Part shown: positions 10,165 through 20,901 of the stretch, piece after piece
Position numbering within the stretch: position 1 is the first letter of the stretch
How the letters are laid out: each line of letters begins with the position of its first letter
NCBI GenBank assembly: GCA_023897205.1
Contig: JAHWDD010000006.1
Location: forward strand, 1,364,001-1,428,000
Length of the DNA: 64,000 nt
Direction: 5' to 3'
DNA from: Exophiala sp. HKRS030
Taxonomy: Eukaryota; Ascomycota; Eurotiomycetes; Chaetothyriales; Herpotrichiellaceae
Position numbers and translations under genes: made by a program
The notes under the pieces: generated by a model
Databases searched by the model: none
Seen by the model: the letters and a program-made list of their open reading frames with translations, nothing else
What the model was told of the DNA's origin: nothing

Positions 10165-12727
10165 GTTGCCGTTGCCGTCTAAGGATGCGAGGGTCGACAG
10201 CAACTACCTTTTACCCTGACAACCAAATACGGTGGAAATGAATGAAGGCAGAATCAAAAACCAACAAAGACTGAGATAAGAGGAGATTGAAAGAATATAA
10301 CATTAATTCATTGGTGTTACATTGAGTAACCACTTGACCTACTCCATCCCTACTGTAGAGAGTAAGTCAAGAGGTTAATCCATTACTGTACGGAGTATTC
10401 CCAAGTAGTTTGGAGACATTGATTCAAGGGATGGATTCTTCATCCCGCTCAAAAGAAATGACGATGAAGCTCGTATTGGCTGGCATCATCTTGCATGGGT
10501 CTATTTCGGGTACCTGAAGCTCATGCGAGAAAATCCAAGCTGTGATAGGGTTGCAAAGGGCCCTCCTGGCGACCCTTGTTGCCGCTGTCGCCAATGGGAG
10601 ATTTCTTTACCTGACACGGTCCGGAGACGAAAACCTCACTAGGCTCATCGTGCATACGCGAGACGAGCATGAACAAGGGGCTTGCGGAATGGCTGAAATC
10701 ACCCCTCGACCTTTGTTTCGCATCGAGTGGGATGATTTGATCCTTCGGTCTTGGTGTCGGATGGACTCACTGCCCTCAGAGAAAATTGTAGAGCACATTA
10801 TGATCCTAAGCTTCTTACGTTGAGCATCTATTTTTACCAGCTCAAGTTTTCACTGTCTGTGCGGCATATTTTTTCAGCTTTCTTTTCACCTTCTGGAAAA
10901 ACGAGCTTGGACCGCAAAAAGGCTGTTGCACAGCATTCCTCACATCTCGACCCTCTGGACTCGGAACTGTAGCATACACACTTTTTTTTCCTTTCTTTCC
11001 ACCTGTCGAGTCTAGAATCGACCCGACCTGATGGAACACGGCAATACTCTCCTGTCTCTGTGCCCTATTGAATACCCCTCCACATTTGCAAGTTCCCAAG
11101 AGATGCATCGAAGGACAGAGATAGGTTAGTCTGAACCGTAGACTTCTCATGGCTGAAGCCAAAAATATTCACCGCCGGTGTTCCAGGCAGCCTTTATCCT
11201 GCAGCTGAAATTAATCGATAAGAAAGACTTTGGCCCCTCATGCGAAAGGTACCGAGGATAGCTTGGGACACGGTACAACCAGGCACTAATTAAGTACGGA
11301 GTCTTCGTATCTACCCCTATACTCACTCCATGCCCTTCGTTCTTCTAAGTCTCATGATGCCCCGATGCCCCTTGACCCGGCTCTCAGTGCCTTGTTCTTA
11401 GGCTGCAACTTGCGATGCTTTGTCAGACGCAACTTCAAGTCCATGATGACTCAGTAAAGCCTCGGTAGGTCACGTGTCGTGTCAAGTCGCGTTATCGAAG
11501 GGGAACGTGTCAGTCTCGCGGCGCGTCTCCTCAACATCAACATCAACATCAACACCAAGATACGGAGTACTAAGGTTTCAACGGGGTCATCAATTCAGTT
11601 GTCCTGAGCGCCCCAAGCTGCCGCGGGTGGCGTGGCAGCTCCTGAACATCCTCGGCAGACCACACATGATTTAACAACAGTGATTTCGCTTGAAGTGAAT
11701 AAGTGACATCTGACTTCACCGGCTACCTGTCTATCATTACACGTCAAAATCAGAGCAAAATATGAGAATTTCGTACTCATATGGCCAAAATTGTACGAAT
11801 TCGAGCGACATCTATCGATTTCTTCTTATGGGGATCGATCGCCACGAGTACAGATCTGCCACCGTCTCTGAGATCAGATCCTGTTTGACTAAAACCTCGC
11901 ATACTCAACCTCTTAACGACACCTCCTCCATATTTCGAAACCATTTTTGGACTTGCATCACATCTACGTTGCGAGGATGCATGACTAAGCTTGAATCTCA
12001 CGTGGCGGCAGCTTTTATGTCCCCGGCCTTACCCCTTACTTGAATTCGCTTAACTCAGGTATGTATTTCAACGGCGTCTGTCACCCGAGCACGCACCGAG
12101 TAAGTGGGGCCCCATTGTGTGCTAGCACTTGTTAATGGCTTGACCCGATAGCGAGCGCCCCTTCATTGTTTACATATATCATGCCTCAAGCATTCAATTT
12201 TAGAGAGTCCGTGTTGCTGACTGGAAGGAGTCTGAGGCGTGCCTATCTACAGGCGCTGAGACCACCTTCCAAGTCCAACCTGGTAATGACATTCTCAACC
12301 CCTCTCCCCTAACCCACGACAAGTGAAATGCACAGTCCAAACTCGCTCGTGAAGGCGCCCTCGCCAATTTCGAGATCCTCCTAAGCGATCCGGGCCGAAT
12401 CCATACTCCGTACTCACTCCTGCATTCGCGCTCTCGATCATGAGTGCGATTATACACCCTAGGATCATGATGGGCGGATTGACAGGCCCAATTCCCGCAA
12501 AAACGGCAGGCAGATAACTAATTGGAAATGAGAGACGAAGCTCCTCATACACCAAGATTTCACCCTCTCCATGTTACTTCTTTTCAACATCTGTGATGAC
12601 TACGAGTCTTCTCTCAGAGCATTATAGCCATTTTGACTGATGGTGCCATCCATGACTCTTTCGTTCTGCTGACGTCCTCTCAGCACGGTTGTACCATTAA
12701 GTTATATCCTGCACGCCTCGGACAACT
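10165..12727. other. Large gene-poor intergenic region
   Basis: About 2.5 kb with no supportable gene. Exact TACGGAGTA/TACTCCGTA copies are at 10389-10397, 11561-11569 and 12404-12412, plus an 8-base partial at 11295. A short ATCAAC-type tandem repeat is at about 11531-11556. No tRNA boxes, transposase or terminal repeats were recognised. It probably includes the promoters of the two flanking genes. Confidence 0.5.
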
Positions 12728-14257
12728 ATGTCGAGGGTCGCCTCAGATATGGAGGAGCAGGGTACTCCGCTCCTCGACGACCTCAACCATGGCGAAACGT
12801 CCTCCAAGCCATTCCTCGAGGTTGAGGAACGGGAAATACCTGCTACCATTGATGCTGGTTACGAAACCCCCACGCCACCCTCCAGATCCCAAGCCTTACC
12901 CTCCAAGAAGACCTGGTTATCAGGATGGTCGATAAATCCCTGGTCCATCCTCCCTCGCTACATCCAACCGGGTGGCCGACAAAAGTACAAGCAACGACGG
13001 TCCCCGACATCATATCTCGACGCACTCCGCGGCTATGCGGCCGTGTTGGTCTACATATACCATTGCTGGGACCTTCCGCAAATCTCTGTGTTTCATTGGC
13101 ATTTCATTCGGGTACCCTGGGTGGGCGGCCCGGGGATGGTGGCCATCTTCTTCGTCATTTCTGGCTACGTTCTGAGTTACCGTCTCATCAAACTCATCCG
13201 GATGCAAGAGTCGGCCAAACTTTTGGATAGCCTGGCCTCGTCCATCTTTCGCCGTTACCTTCGCCTGTATTTGTCGACCGCCTTCGCCACGCACGTCTCG
13301 GCCTGGTGCATCTACTTTGGCTGGTCGCTTGGCCCGTTCGCCGACCGTCGCCTGCCCACCCTCACCGGCCAGCTGTGGGACTGGTTCCGTGACGCCGTCG
13401 CGACCAGCAACCCGTTCGCCAACATCGAGGGTTGGATCCACGACGGTGTCTTTTTTTCACACTACCTTGGACAGATGTGGACCATCCCGGTCGAATATCG
13501 CGGCAGCATCGTCATTTTCTTGTTTTGTGCCGCGGCATGCAAAATGACGACGAGATGCCGCATGCTTTTCTCTTGGGTTGTCGTCGCTTTCAGCTACTAC
13601 TGGCGCGTCGCCTACGTCGTCGAGTTCATGTTCGGTGTGTTCCTTGCCGAGTTGTCGTTGATCCTGCACCCCGAACGACATGGTCTACCGTCCCCGCCAA
13701 ATCTGGATGTGACGGCCGCGGCCGCGAACAACGAGAAGCATGACTTGCGCTCTTCCAGGAAATCGCGCGTCGCCCAACAGGTCATCTCTTACATTTTGTT
13801 GATCGTCGGGTTGTTTCTCTTGGGCCAACCTGAACCGCCGGCCTTGGGTTCCACCGGCCCCTGGCCCTGGCAATACCTCCAACCCTTGATCCCTTCCTGG
13901 TACGGCGACGCGGCGTACACCTTCTGGCTGTCCATCGCGGCCTGCTGCGTCGTGTCGGCCGTCGACCTGAACCCGACACTACAACGGCCGTTTGAATGGA
14001 GTTTCTCTCAATACATTGGCGATCTCTCATTCGGCATCTACGCCATGCACGTCATCCTGCTGTACTCGCTCTACCAGCCCAAAATGCTACCCTGGCAGGT
14101 TCGGCATCTGGGGGACTCGACGATCGCGTACCTTCCTGGCGCGTTGGTCCTCACCGTGTTGCTGATCTGGGTGGCCGACTACTTTTCCCGCGTCGACAAG
14201 AGAATCGTCCGTTTTGGAAGATGGCTTCAAACGAAATCGTTTGTCAAGTGGGAGTAG
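12728..14257 (+). CDS. Acyltransferase 3 family integral membrane protein
   Basis: 509 residues, one exon. PF01757-type multi-pass O-acyltransferase that would move an acyl (often acetyl) group to a sugar or other small acceptor. A hydrophilic N-terminal tail of about 90 residues precedes the hallmark SYLDALRGYAAVLVYIYH, which contains the catalytic-type histidine. GGPGMVAIFFVISGYVLSYR and about ten membrane segments follow. The motif LGQMWTIPVEYRGSIVIFLF matches the conserved W(T/S)L/IxxE region. The end is basic. Its closest companion is the next gene, a divergent member of the same family on the opposite strand. Confidence 0.9.
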   Translation: MSRVASDMEEQGTPLLDDLNHGETSSKPFLEVEEREIPATIDAGYETPTPPSRSQALPSKKTWLSGWSINPWSILPRYIQPGGRQKYKQRRSPTSYLDALRGYAAVLVYIYHCWDLPQISVFHWHFIRVPWVGGPGMVAIFFVISGYVLSYRLIKLIRMQESAKLLDSLASSIFRRYLRLYLSTAFATHVSAWCIYFGWSLGPFADRRLPTLTGQLWDWFRDAVATSNPFANIEGWIHDGVFFSHYLGQMWTIPVEYRGSIVIFLFCAAACKMTTRCRMLFSWVVVAFSYYWRVAYVVEFMFGVFLAELSLILHPERHGLPSPPNLDVTAAAANNEKHDLRSSRKSRVAQQVISYILLIVGLFLLGQPEPPALGSTGPWPWQYLQPLIPSWYGDAAYTFWLSIAACCVVSAVDLNPTLQRPFEWSFSQYIGDLSFGIYAMHVILLYSLYQPKMLPWQVRHLGDSTIAYLPGALVLTVLLIWVADYFSRVDKRIVRFGRWLQTKSFVKWE

Positions 14258-14777
14258 ATTCTTCAGACCTCCTTTTTGGCCATCTTTGAACCATTTTCTT
14301 TTCGTGGCATCATCATCCTGAGCGGTATATTTTCTTTTCCCAATTTTTTGGGAATTTTTTCTTCTACTCTTGCAATTACATAGCAGCATATCATTCATAC
14401 AAAAATAAAACACGTCAATGTCATGTCGTGCATAGGAAGTAGAAATGAAAATAAAACATCTTTGGGAGCTAAATGTCGAGACATCTCTTCCTCTGTCGTG
14501 AGGATGTTTATTCTATTACTTACATCACATTACATGTAATGGCGCGATGATTTTGGGTTTCCCCTTTTCTCGCTTATAAAGTTTGTTCTTTGCAACAATT
14601 GAACATTTTTGATACACGATACACTATGTCACATCAGGTGGGTTGATTGAAGGAAATAAACATATACGATACGATACTAATAAAGAATTATCTCTCTCTA
14701 CATGCTACTGTGTAAATGGTGAAGTGGTAATGGCGATGGTGATGGCGATGGCAAATCCCATGTCATGGAAGAGTCAA
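14258..14777. other. Convergent 3' intergenic region between two acyltransferase genes
   Basis: AT-rich 3' flanks with T-rich runs near 14325-14370. No gene was seen. Confidence 0.5.
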
Positions 14778-16499
14778 TCAACTCTCCGAGAGCCTGGCGG
14801 CGAGCCACTGTGAAAACGCCACGGATCTCTCGTCGATCACCTTGCAAAAGACGTGGGCGGACGCGAGGACCACGGTCACCATGACCACGTAGCCGGACAA
14901 CCACAGGTCGACAAATTGTTGCTTGGACATGGGGAACGTGGGGTCCGGGTGGATGTAACCCGTCATCCGGGGTTGGAGCCAATACCACACGGACTTGATC
15001 AGTGAGCCGTGGACCAGGTAGAGGGCGAACGAGATCTGACCCAGGTAGGCGGTGAACCAGTTGGTGAACAGGCGGGCGATGATGGGCGAGTTCGCGACCG
15101 GCCAGGTCGTCATGACGGCGCCGACGGCCCTGACGAACCGGTCCTTGGCCCAGATGTAGTCGGGCACCATCCCCACCAGGCCCGCGTACCCGGGGTACTG
15201 GTCGGGGCCTTCGGGAGGGACCGACAGGAGGTACAGGCCCGGCACGAACATGACCAAGGCCAACAGATCTCGCGAATTCGTCATGACGGCACTCGTCGCG
15301 GTGTTCACTCGGTCGTCATCGGCGTAGAGTTTCGATGCGTGGTGTGACGACGACGACGACGCGTGATGAAAGACCGAACCGTTCATCAAGGTGTGGTGGT
15401 TGTGGCGGTGGCTGGTGTCGACTTCGGCCAACAACATTCCGGCGACGAAGAGTGACTCCGGATACCGCTCGGTGAAGAGACAGTTGACGAGGAATGCGAC
15501 CTGCACGCAGAGTCTCCACTTTCGTCGGATCCGCGCGGTCGCGAGCAATATCACAAATACCAACATGCTGCACCGGAATTCGACGGGGATGGTCCACAGG
15601 TGTCGGTCGTACACGATGCCCGAGGGCCGCGCGGCATCTTCGCTCTCGTAGGGGAAATTGGCCTTGCCCCAAGGGATGGTGTTGTCCATGAGACGGTAAC
15701 AGTCTTTGAGGCCGCTGTAGAACTGAGCCGCGAGGGAAGAAAGGCGGGGCGGCGGTTGTTCTTGGGGCCCCTTGACGTCGTCGTGTCTCATGTCGTAAAA
15801 GTTGTTCCCGGCGTCAAAGAGTCCGAGTCCCGCCATGACCGAGGCGATCAAGATCATGGCCATCGAAGGAAGGTAGAGGCGGAATGCCCGTCGGAAGACC
15901 GCCGACGATATAGATGATAGAGCGGTCGAGGTGTTGTGTGCGTAGAGAAGGCGCAGTGGCTTTGACACGAGAACGTACCCGGAGATGAAGAAGAAGACAT
16001 CGACCATGGCGATTCCGGACCAGAGTAATGAGATGAACGGTTGATACATGAATCTCGTGCTGAGGACTTCGGGCGGGGCTTCTTCGAGACAGTTGCTAAA
16101 AGAATAGGCGTAGTGGGCGTGAAACACAAAGAGGCAGGCGAGACCTCGTAGCCCGTCGAGGGATGTGACTTTGGACGTGGGTCTCGAATTGTGTTCGTCT
16201 GAGTCCTCGCCCGGAGTCAGGATCGAAAGTAGGGATGATGTGGAAGAGAGAAGCATTCTCGCGGGAGCAAAACACCATGAGCTCAAATATCCTCCGGAGC
16301 GGTCCCAGGGTCTTGTCATCATGGCAGAATAGGCTGAGGCCGTGGGGAGGTGGAATGTTTCCGACGACGACGACGAGTAGGAAGTGGTCTCGCTGGGCTC
16401 TCCTTCTTTGCTACCTAGAACATGTACACCCCGTCCGGCGTCATGCTGCGAGTGACTGGGATGATATCCCACGAGGGAGCTTTTCGTCCGGTAATGCAT
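14778..16499 (-). CDS. Acyltransferase 3 family integral membrane protein (paralogue)
   Basis: 573 residues, one exon, ATG at 16499. It has the same architecture as the gene at 12728: a hydrophilic N-terminus of about 120 residues, then KVTSLDGLRGLACLFVFHAHY with the conserved histidine. The membrane segment MVDVFFFISGYVLVSKPLR follows, then the DRHLWTIPVEFRCSMLVFV motif, and a histidine/serine-rich loop near residue 375 (HHASSSSSHHASK). The two genes share motif order but diverge in sequence, so the duplication is not recent. A later start (for example the MMTRPWDRS methionine) is possible. Confidence 0.88.
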   Translation of the reverse strand: MHYRTKSSLVGYHPSHSQHDAGRGVHVLGSKEGEPSETTSYSSSSSETFHLPTASAYSAMMTRPWDRSGGYLSSWCFAPARMLLSSTSSLLSILTPGEDSDEHNSRPTSKVTSLDGLRGLACLFVFHAHYAYSFSNCLEEAPPEVLSTRFMYQPFISLLWSGIAMVDVFFFISGYVLVSKPLRLLYAHNTSTALSSISSAVFRRAFRLYLPSMAMILIASVMAGLGLFDAGNNFYDMRHDDVKGPQEQPPPRLSSLAAQFYSGLKDCYRLMDNTIPWGKANFPYESEDAARPSGIVYDRHLWTIPVEFRCSMLVFVILLATARIRRKWRLCVQVAFLVNCLFTERYPESLFVAGMLLAEVDTSHRHNHHTLMNGSVFHHASSSSSHHASKLYADDDRVNTATSAVMTNSRDLLALVMFVPGLYLLSVPPEGPDQYPGYAGLVGMVPDYIWAKDRFVRAVGAVMTTWPVANSPIIARLFTNWFTAYLGQISFALYLVHGSLIKSVWYWLQPRMTGYIHPDPTFPMSKQQFVDLWLSGYVVMVTVVLASAHVFCKVIDERSVAFSQWLAARLSES

Positions 16500-18059
16500 G
16501 GGGTGACGGCTCTATTATAACTGAGGAGGTGCGATGTAGTCGGCGAAACCTTGGATATTCATAGTACAAAATTGGTGGCGGAAATTCCAAGAGGCGCCAT
16601 CCATGAACAAGAGGACGCCAAATTTTGTTTGAAAGGGAGCGGGCTCTTTATGGCCATCCTGTCTCCGGACATGGCTTGTGTGACCATAGACACGCAAGGA
16701 TGGTTACAGGAGTATCACTGTTCTTAAATTTTGATTGACGTTCAGTCACAATCGACTCAACCGGTGCATGGCGGTTTTTCGTCGACTCTTAATTGCCCTG
16801 GTTTTCCGGAGCGAGGACCCGGACCTGTAGACAATGGTCCAAAGTAGAGAATGATAGATTGATCCGTGCCCCCAAGGGACAACGGCCAACAGCCAACGCC
16901 TGACTGGTGGCGTGGTGCACTGTCCTACTCACCAAGTGGGTTTGGAAAAGAGACAGACATTCACCGAACACGAGATGTGAGGTCTGACGTCTTTCTGTAA
17001 TGCTCGATCACCAGATCTGGGGGAGAATTGATCTCATGGTCTCTTGGGGACAACTGTCAAAGGGAGATGGTGCAGTGCGGAGTTGGTAGCTTGATCATCA
17101 ATGGTCTAGATGTGAGAGAGTCAGTCACTTTGCCAGGTTTTAATTTAGTGCAAGAGAGGACAGCGCCTTCAGAGCCATGGATGCCGCCAGGGGTGCAAGC
17201 CGTCAATCGCCTTTTTATCGACAAGTTGTAATCTCATGAGATTAGAGAAGAATCAAGCACTGCTAAGCATATCCGGTTGACAAGGATTGTCGTTGTCAGT
17301 CTGACCTCAATGTCTAGCTCTTCGCCAGCATTCACTATGATGACTATGTGCTCATAATTGGTTCTTGGTTGTGGGTTACATATTGCCCGAGGTAAGTTTC
17401 TTCGTAAAGCAAAATACGAGAAGTTTGAGTTGGAAACGAAAGTGTAATTTGCAACGTCTTTTGGCAATGCCTGTCAGGGGATGAATACATTTCCTATTCC
17501 TAGTTGGCCACCCTGATGAAAGACGTCCTTCAATGGGTGCCCGCCGCGGTTGACAGGCCTGTCAAAAAGAAGCACACGCGCTTGACGTGCAACGGCTGCC
17601 CAACTCGTACAAGAGATACTCAATTAGGTCTCACCCACAAGCGAGATGGGGCTTTCCAATGTCCATGTGAGCATTTTGTGGTGAAGAGGGGAAGGTCAAT
17701 AGAGGAAATGGCGATCTTGAGATCGTCTTGACATATTGTACAGGAGATGCTTTGCCCAGCCTCGTCAACCTCGGTACACTTGCTTTTTGCAGACAAATCT
17801 GGGACCCGAGGGAAACAAAGGCAGTAATGAAGAATCAATTACTCGAGATTCGTCTTGTATTGCTTCGATAAACAATCATGTAAACTCTGCTGATCGCATT
17901 GGCTTACAATATTGAGGAGCCAGTCACTGAAATTGAGTTTGAAACTGCGATGCATGCTGCTACATGGAGATGAAAGATTTCCGACAGATGCCAACTTAAT
18001 CCAGGCCAGCAATTCTCTATCAAAGCTTCCTCTACGGCGTGTCCTATTCGTTTATAGGC
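16500..18059. other. Intergenic region with a 16-base perfect palindrome
   Basis: No supportable gene was found in about 1.5 kb. The perfect palindrome TTGACAGGCCTGTCAA lies at 17550-17565. It could be a binding site for a dimeric regulator, but nothing else supports that. Confidence 0.4.
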
Positions 18060-18731
18060 ATGTCTACAAGTCGACCGCCGACGGATCTCCCAATCCACTC
18101 ATTCGCCTGCGTCGACGAGTTTGAAGCCTTTCTCGACCGTGAACATGCCACGGCTCCGGGTTTGTATCTCAAACTAGCCAAGAAGGCGTCAGGCATTGCT
18201 TCCATCTCAGCCGCGGAGGCTGTCGAGGTCGCGCTGTGCTTTGGCTGGATTGATGGTCAGGCGAAACCGTTTGACGACAAATGCTGGTTGGCACGCTACA
18301 CTCCTCGTCGAGCGAAGAGCATTTGGTCACAGAAGAATGTGAACACCGTCGCCAGACTGGTTGAGTCAGGGCGTATGAGACCGGCAGGACTCGCTGCCGT
18401 GGAGGCTGCAAAGGCCGATGGACGATGGGAGCGAGCTTACGCAGGTCCAGCCACGGTGACGATACCAGACGATCTTGCGGACGCCCTGAGTGCGACACCC
18501 GGGGCAGCCTCGGTTTTAGAGGGCATGAGCAAGACTGAGAGGTTTTCATTGTTAATGAAACTGCACACGGGGTCGGCAAAGACCCGAGAGAAGCGCATCG
18601 ACGCACTTGTGAAAGGCCTGGTCGATGGCAAGAGCACTCCGAGCGCAAAGATCAAAAAGAATCAACCAAAGGAGTCTTCGAAGTCAAAGTCGTCATCGAG
18701 AGTAAATACCAGGACGAGACAACGAAAATGA
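18060..18731 (+). CDS. YdeI/OmpD-associated family protein
   Basis: 223 residues, one exon. The ATG at 18060 gives MSTSRPPTDLPIHSF and is preferred over an in-frame upstream start. The core matches bacterial YdeI-like proteins: a DEFEAFLDREH start, then VEVALCFGWIDGQ, the arginine-rich YTPRRAKSIWSQKN, and RMRPAGLAAVEAAKADGRW. The C-terminal quarter (after TREKRIDALVKGL) is a lysine/serine-rich tail not needed for the fold, possibly a nuclear or nucleic-acid contact. The biochemical role of the family is poorly defined; some bacterial members are linked to antimicrobial-peptide or bacteriocin resistance. It has no introns. An ancient bacterial origin is plausible but the family is widespread in fungi. 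Confidence 0.85.
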   Translation: MSTSRPPTDLPIHSFACVDEFEAFLDREHATAPGLYLKLAKKASGIASISAAEAVEVALCFGWIDGQAKPFDDKCWLARYTPRRAKSIWSQKNVNTVARLVESGRMRPAGLAAVEAAKADGRWERAYAGPATVTIPDDLADALSATPGAASVLEGMSKTERFSLLMKLHTGSAKTREKRIDALVKGLVDGKSTPSAKIKKNQPKESSKSKSSSRVNTRTRQRK

Positions 18732-19116
18732 TCTCGAAGATCCTTGAAATGCAGAGACCATCATAGTTCTCTATCCCAAAACAACGATTCCGTACTCTGA
18801 TACATGACCGTCAGGCGTGTAATCGGCTCGCGCGTTGGTGTTCATTGCTGATATCTTCGATTTACATTAATCTGGACCAGATATTCTGTCGGAGATAGCG
18901 ACCATGCAACTAGGGGTGGCTTCCACTATAATAAACTGGGAAGAGGGACTTGGGATTTGCCATTCGTGTAATCTGAGAAACAAGGGGTTCCCCTTTCCGT
19001 CTCGCGAATGCGAAGTGGGAAACTTACCAAGGGTAGATCTATACAAATCTACAGATGGTTGAGAAGGGATAGATCTTCAAGTAGGTACATATCATAAACC
19101 CTCGAAATTTGTTGTC

Positions 19117-19235
19117 GCAATCGACCATACGTTGAGGAATACAGGACTTCCCGTCCGCTCAGTCGTACTTAAGCCTCAAGCGGTCTCGTCAGTACTAACG
19201 TGGGTGACCAGTTGGGAATCCGGGATGTCGATTGT
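19117..19235 (+). rRNA. 5S ribosomal RNA
   Basis: About 119 bases with the fungal 5S pattern: CGACCATACG near the 5' end, ACTTCCCGTCCGCTCAGTCG, GTACTTAAGCC, GTGGGTGACCA and GGGAATCC. The ends CAATCGAC (19118-19125) and GTCGATTG (19227-19234) pair perfectly as helix I. A T run follows immediately, as expected for RNA polymerase III. The internal control region lies inside the gene. It is a single dispersed copy, typical of Pezizomycotina, where 5S genes are scattered rather than linked to the rDNA repeat. Confidence 0.92.
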
Positions 19236-19239
19236 TTTT
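19235..19239 (+). terminator. RNA polymerase III terminator of the 5S gene
   Basis: A run of five T residues directly follows the closing stem of the 5S rRNA. Confidence 0.75.
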
Positions 19240-19806
19240 GTCATTTTGTTCTATTCGCTCTCTTTTTTTTGTGGATTGTGTGGTGGGCGAAAGATGTTCA
19301 GTCTACAAGGAGTCGTGGTGTTGAGCCGTGGGTTGAACGTCACAATGAGTGTAATACGTGCGAATACTTCATTCAGCATCATGATTCTGTTTGACGTTTA
19401 CGACTCTACACTTTCGTGCGCACAAAAAGAATCATATCATCACGAAAACTAAAGGAAACGCAAGATGAAAAGAGATGTGTGGAATGGAATGCCTTTGCCG
19501 GTCAACGACTTGGTTGGAGACGGAATATTATTCGTTGAGATTTCCAGTTGACACCAATGAACAATGCTCGACAAATGCGCACATATTTTTCTACATTCAA
19601 TCATCAGTGACCTGTCGGGCATGTGGAAATACCCTACATTGTCTCAAGTAAGGCATCAAAAACTTGACCCAGCATTTGCATGTCCGTCCTGATTTTGTTT
19701 GTGTTTGAAGATGCAGAGTACTCGTACAACAAAACCTAGCAGTCCCTCTCGTCATGAGATCTTGCACAAGAAAACCATTCTCTTGAATATTTACATGTAC
19801 CAATAT

Positions 19807-20854
19807 CTATTGCCACCACTTCTTACCCCATCCACCCTTTCTTGGACCCCAATTCTCCTTTGTCACAGCATCGATATTGTCAGCGCTCAGGTAGTCGACG
19901 CCTTCACGGACCAGGACGCGCCAAATATAGTTCCGCACTCCAACTGGCCAGGCCGGGATGCCCCAATATCGGACCTTGAGGCCGCGAGCATGAGCGCCGT
20001 GAATCTGTTGGCGGAGGCGTTCTAGTTGGAGTTTGGATAAAGAAGAGTGCCATGGGTACCCGATAGATCTGACGAAAGACACCGACGCGAAGTAAGAATT
20101 GGCCGAAGAGTACATGTCTGGGTTTCCAGGGGCGGAAGAGATGTTACGACGATGCTGGTCAACGTTGGTTGAGGGAGGGGATGGAGTTTCTGGCAAGGAC
20201 AAAGGCGACATTAGACCCAAGGGAGCATCGTAGAAAATATCTCGGTAGGTCGAGTTTGCCACGACATGATCAAAAGGGGCGTTTCCCGAGACGACAAGCG
20301 TGACTGGACCAGGCACAACTGTTGTTCCATTGAAAAAGGTCAAGTAATTGCGTTCACGCAATGGTGCAATGTCGGCCGATAGGCGGTGCCACATCAGGGT
20401 GGGATCGTTTTTAAAGTCCATCAGCAAGATGAGTGACTGCTCTGGATGAGCTGCAAAAACGCCGTGGATTTCAGCAGAGGCAGATCCGATGAATGGTGGG
20501 ACCCGATTCTGATGGTCGAGAATGTCCTGTAGCTGCTCCAGGTATAGGCTTTTTAGAGTCCGATCCTGGCGGATGGCTGGCATTGTGTGCGCGACGTAGA
20601 GTTCACCGTCTACATGCCAGAGGTCGGCTTCGACACTGGTACACCCCGCCCGGATGGCTTGGTATAGAGGCTCGGCGCGGAAATAGTCGTTATGGGAATG
20701 ACACATGATGGGCTGAACTCTCGCGGTGAGACGTTCCAAGCTGCCATCCTCCAGTCTGAGCGGCGGTTTGAAAGGACCCGAGATCAGATCTAGGCCATCC
20801 GGAAACACCGCCTCAAGAAGGTTGTTCAGAGAAGAGAGAGCTTGGAGAACTCCC
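19807..20854 (-). CDS. AIM6: Aim6-type PLC-like phosphodiesterase (probable 3' part of a PAP2 fusion)
   Basis: The catalytic module resembles yeast Aim6 and GDPD/PLC-like TIM-barrel phosphodiesterases: PIMCHSHNDYFR, TSVEADLWHVDGELYVAHT, SLILLMDFKND, and a C-terminal LKVRYWGIPAWPVGVRNYIW. The metal/catalytic residues H, N, E and D of the first strands are present. This exon begins at 20854 and has no ATG of its own upstream of the domain; the first in-frame codons are reached only through GTG. A 51-base intron (20855-20905, gtgagt...cag) joins it in frame to the PAP2 exon upstream. The junction makes a hydrophobic segment (VILMLLGVLQALSSLNNLL) like the signal anchor normally found at the Aim6 N-terminus. 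The product is therefore either a fusion or a shorter protein started within the PAP2 exon, for example at MSSKDSSAP. Confidence 0.85.
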
Positions 20855-20901
20855 CTGTCATGTCTTAGCTACCTTGCGTTCCCGCATAGAAATATACGTA
20901 C

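Noticed and set aside
10165..12727. Transposon remnant or tRNA genes in the large intergenic regions
   Set aside because: No transposase-like frame, terminal repeats or A/B-box pair was found on either strand.
19132..19452. 106-codon open frame
   Set aside because: It overlaps the 5S rRNA gene and has no protein-like features.
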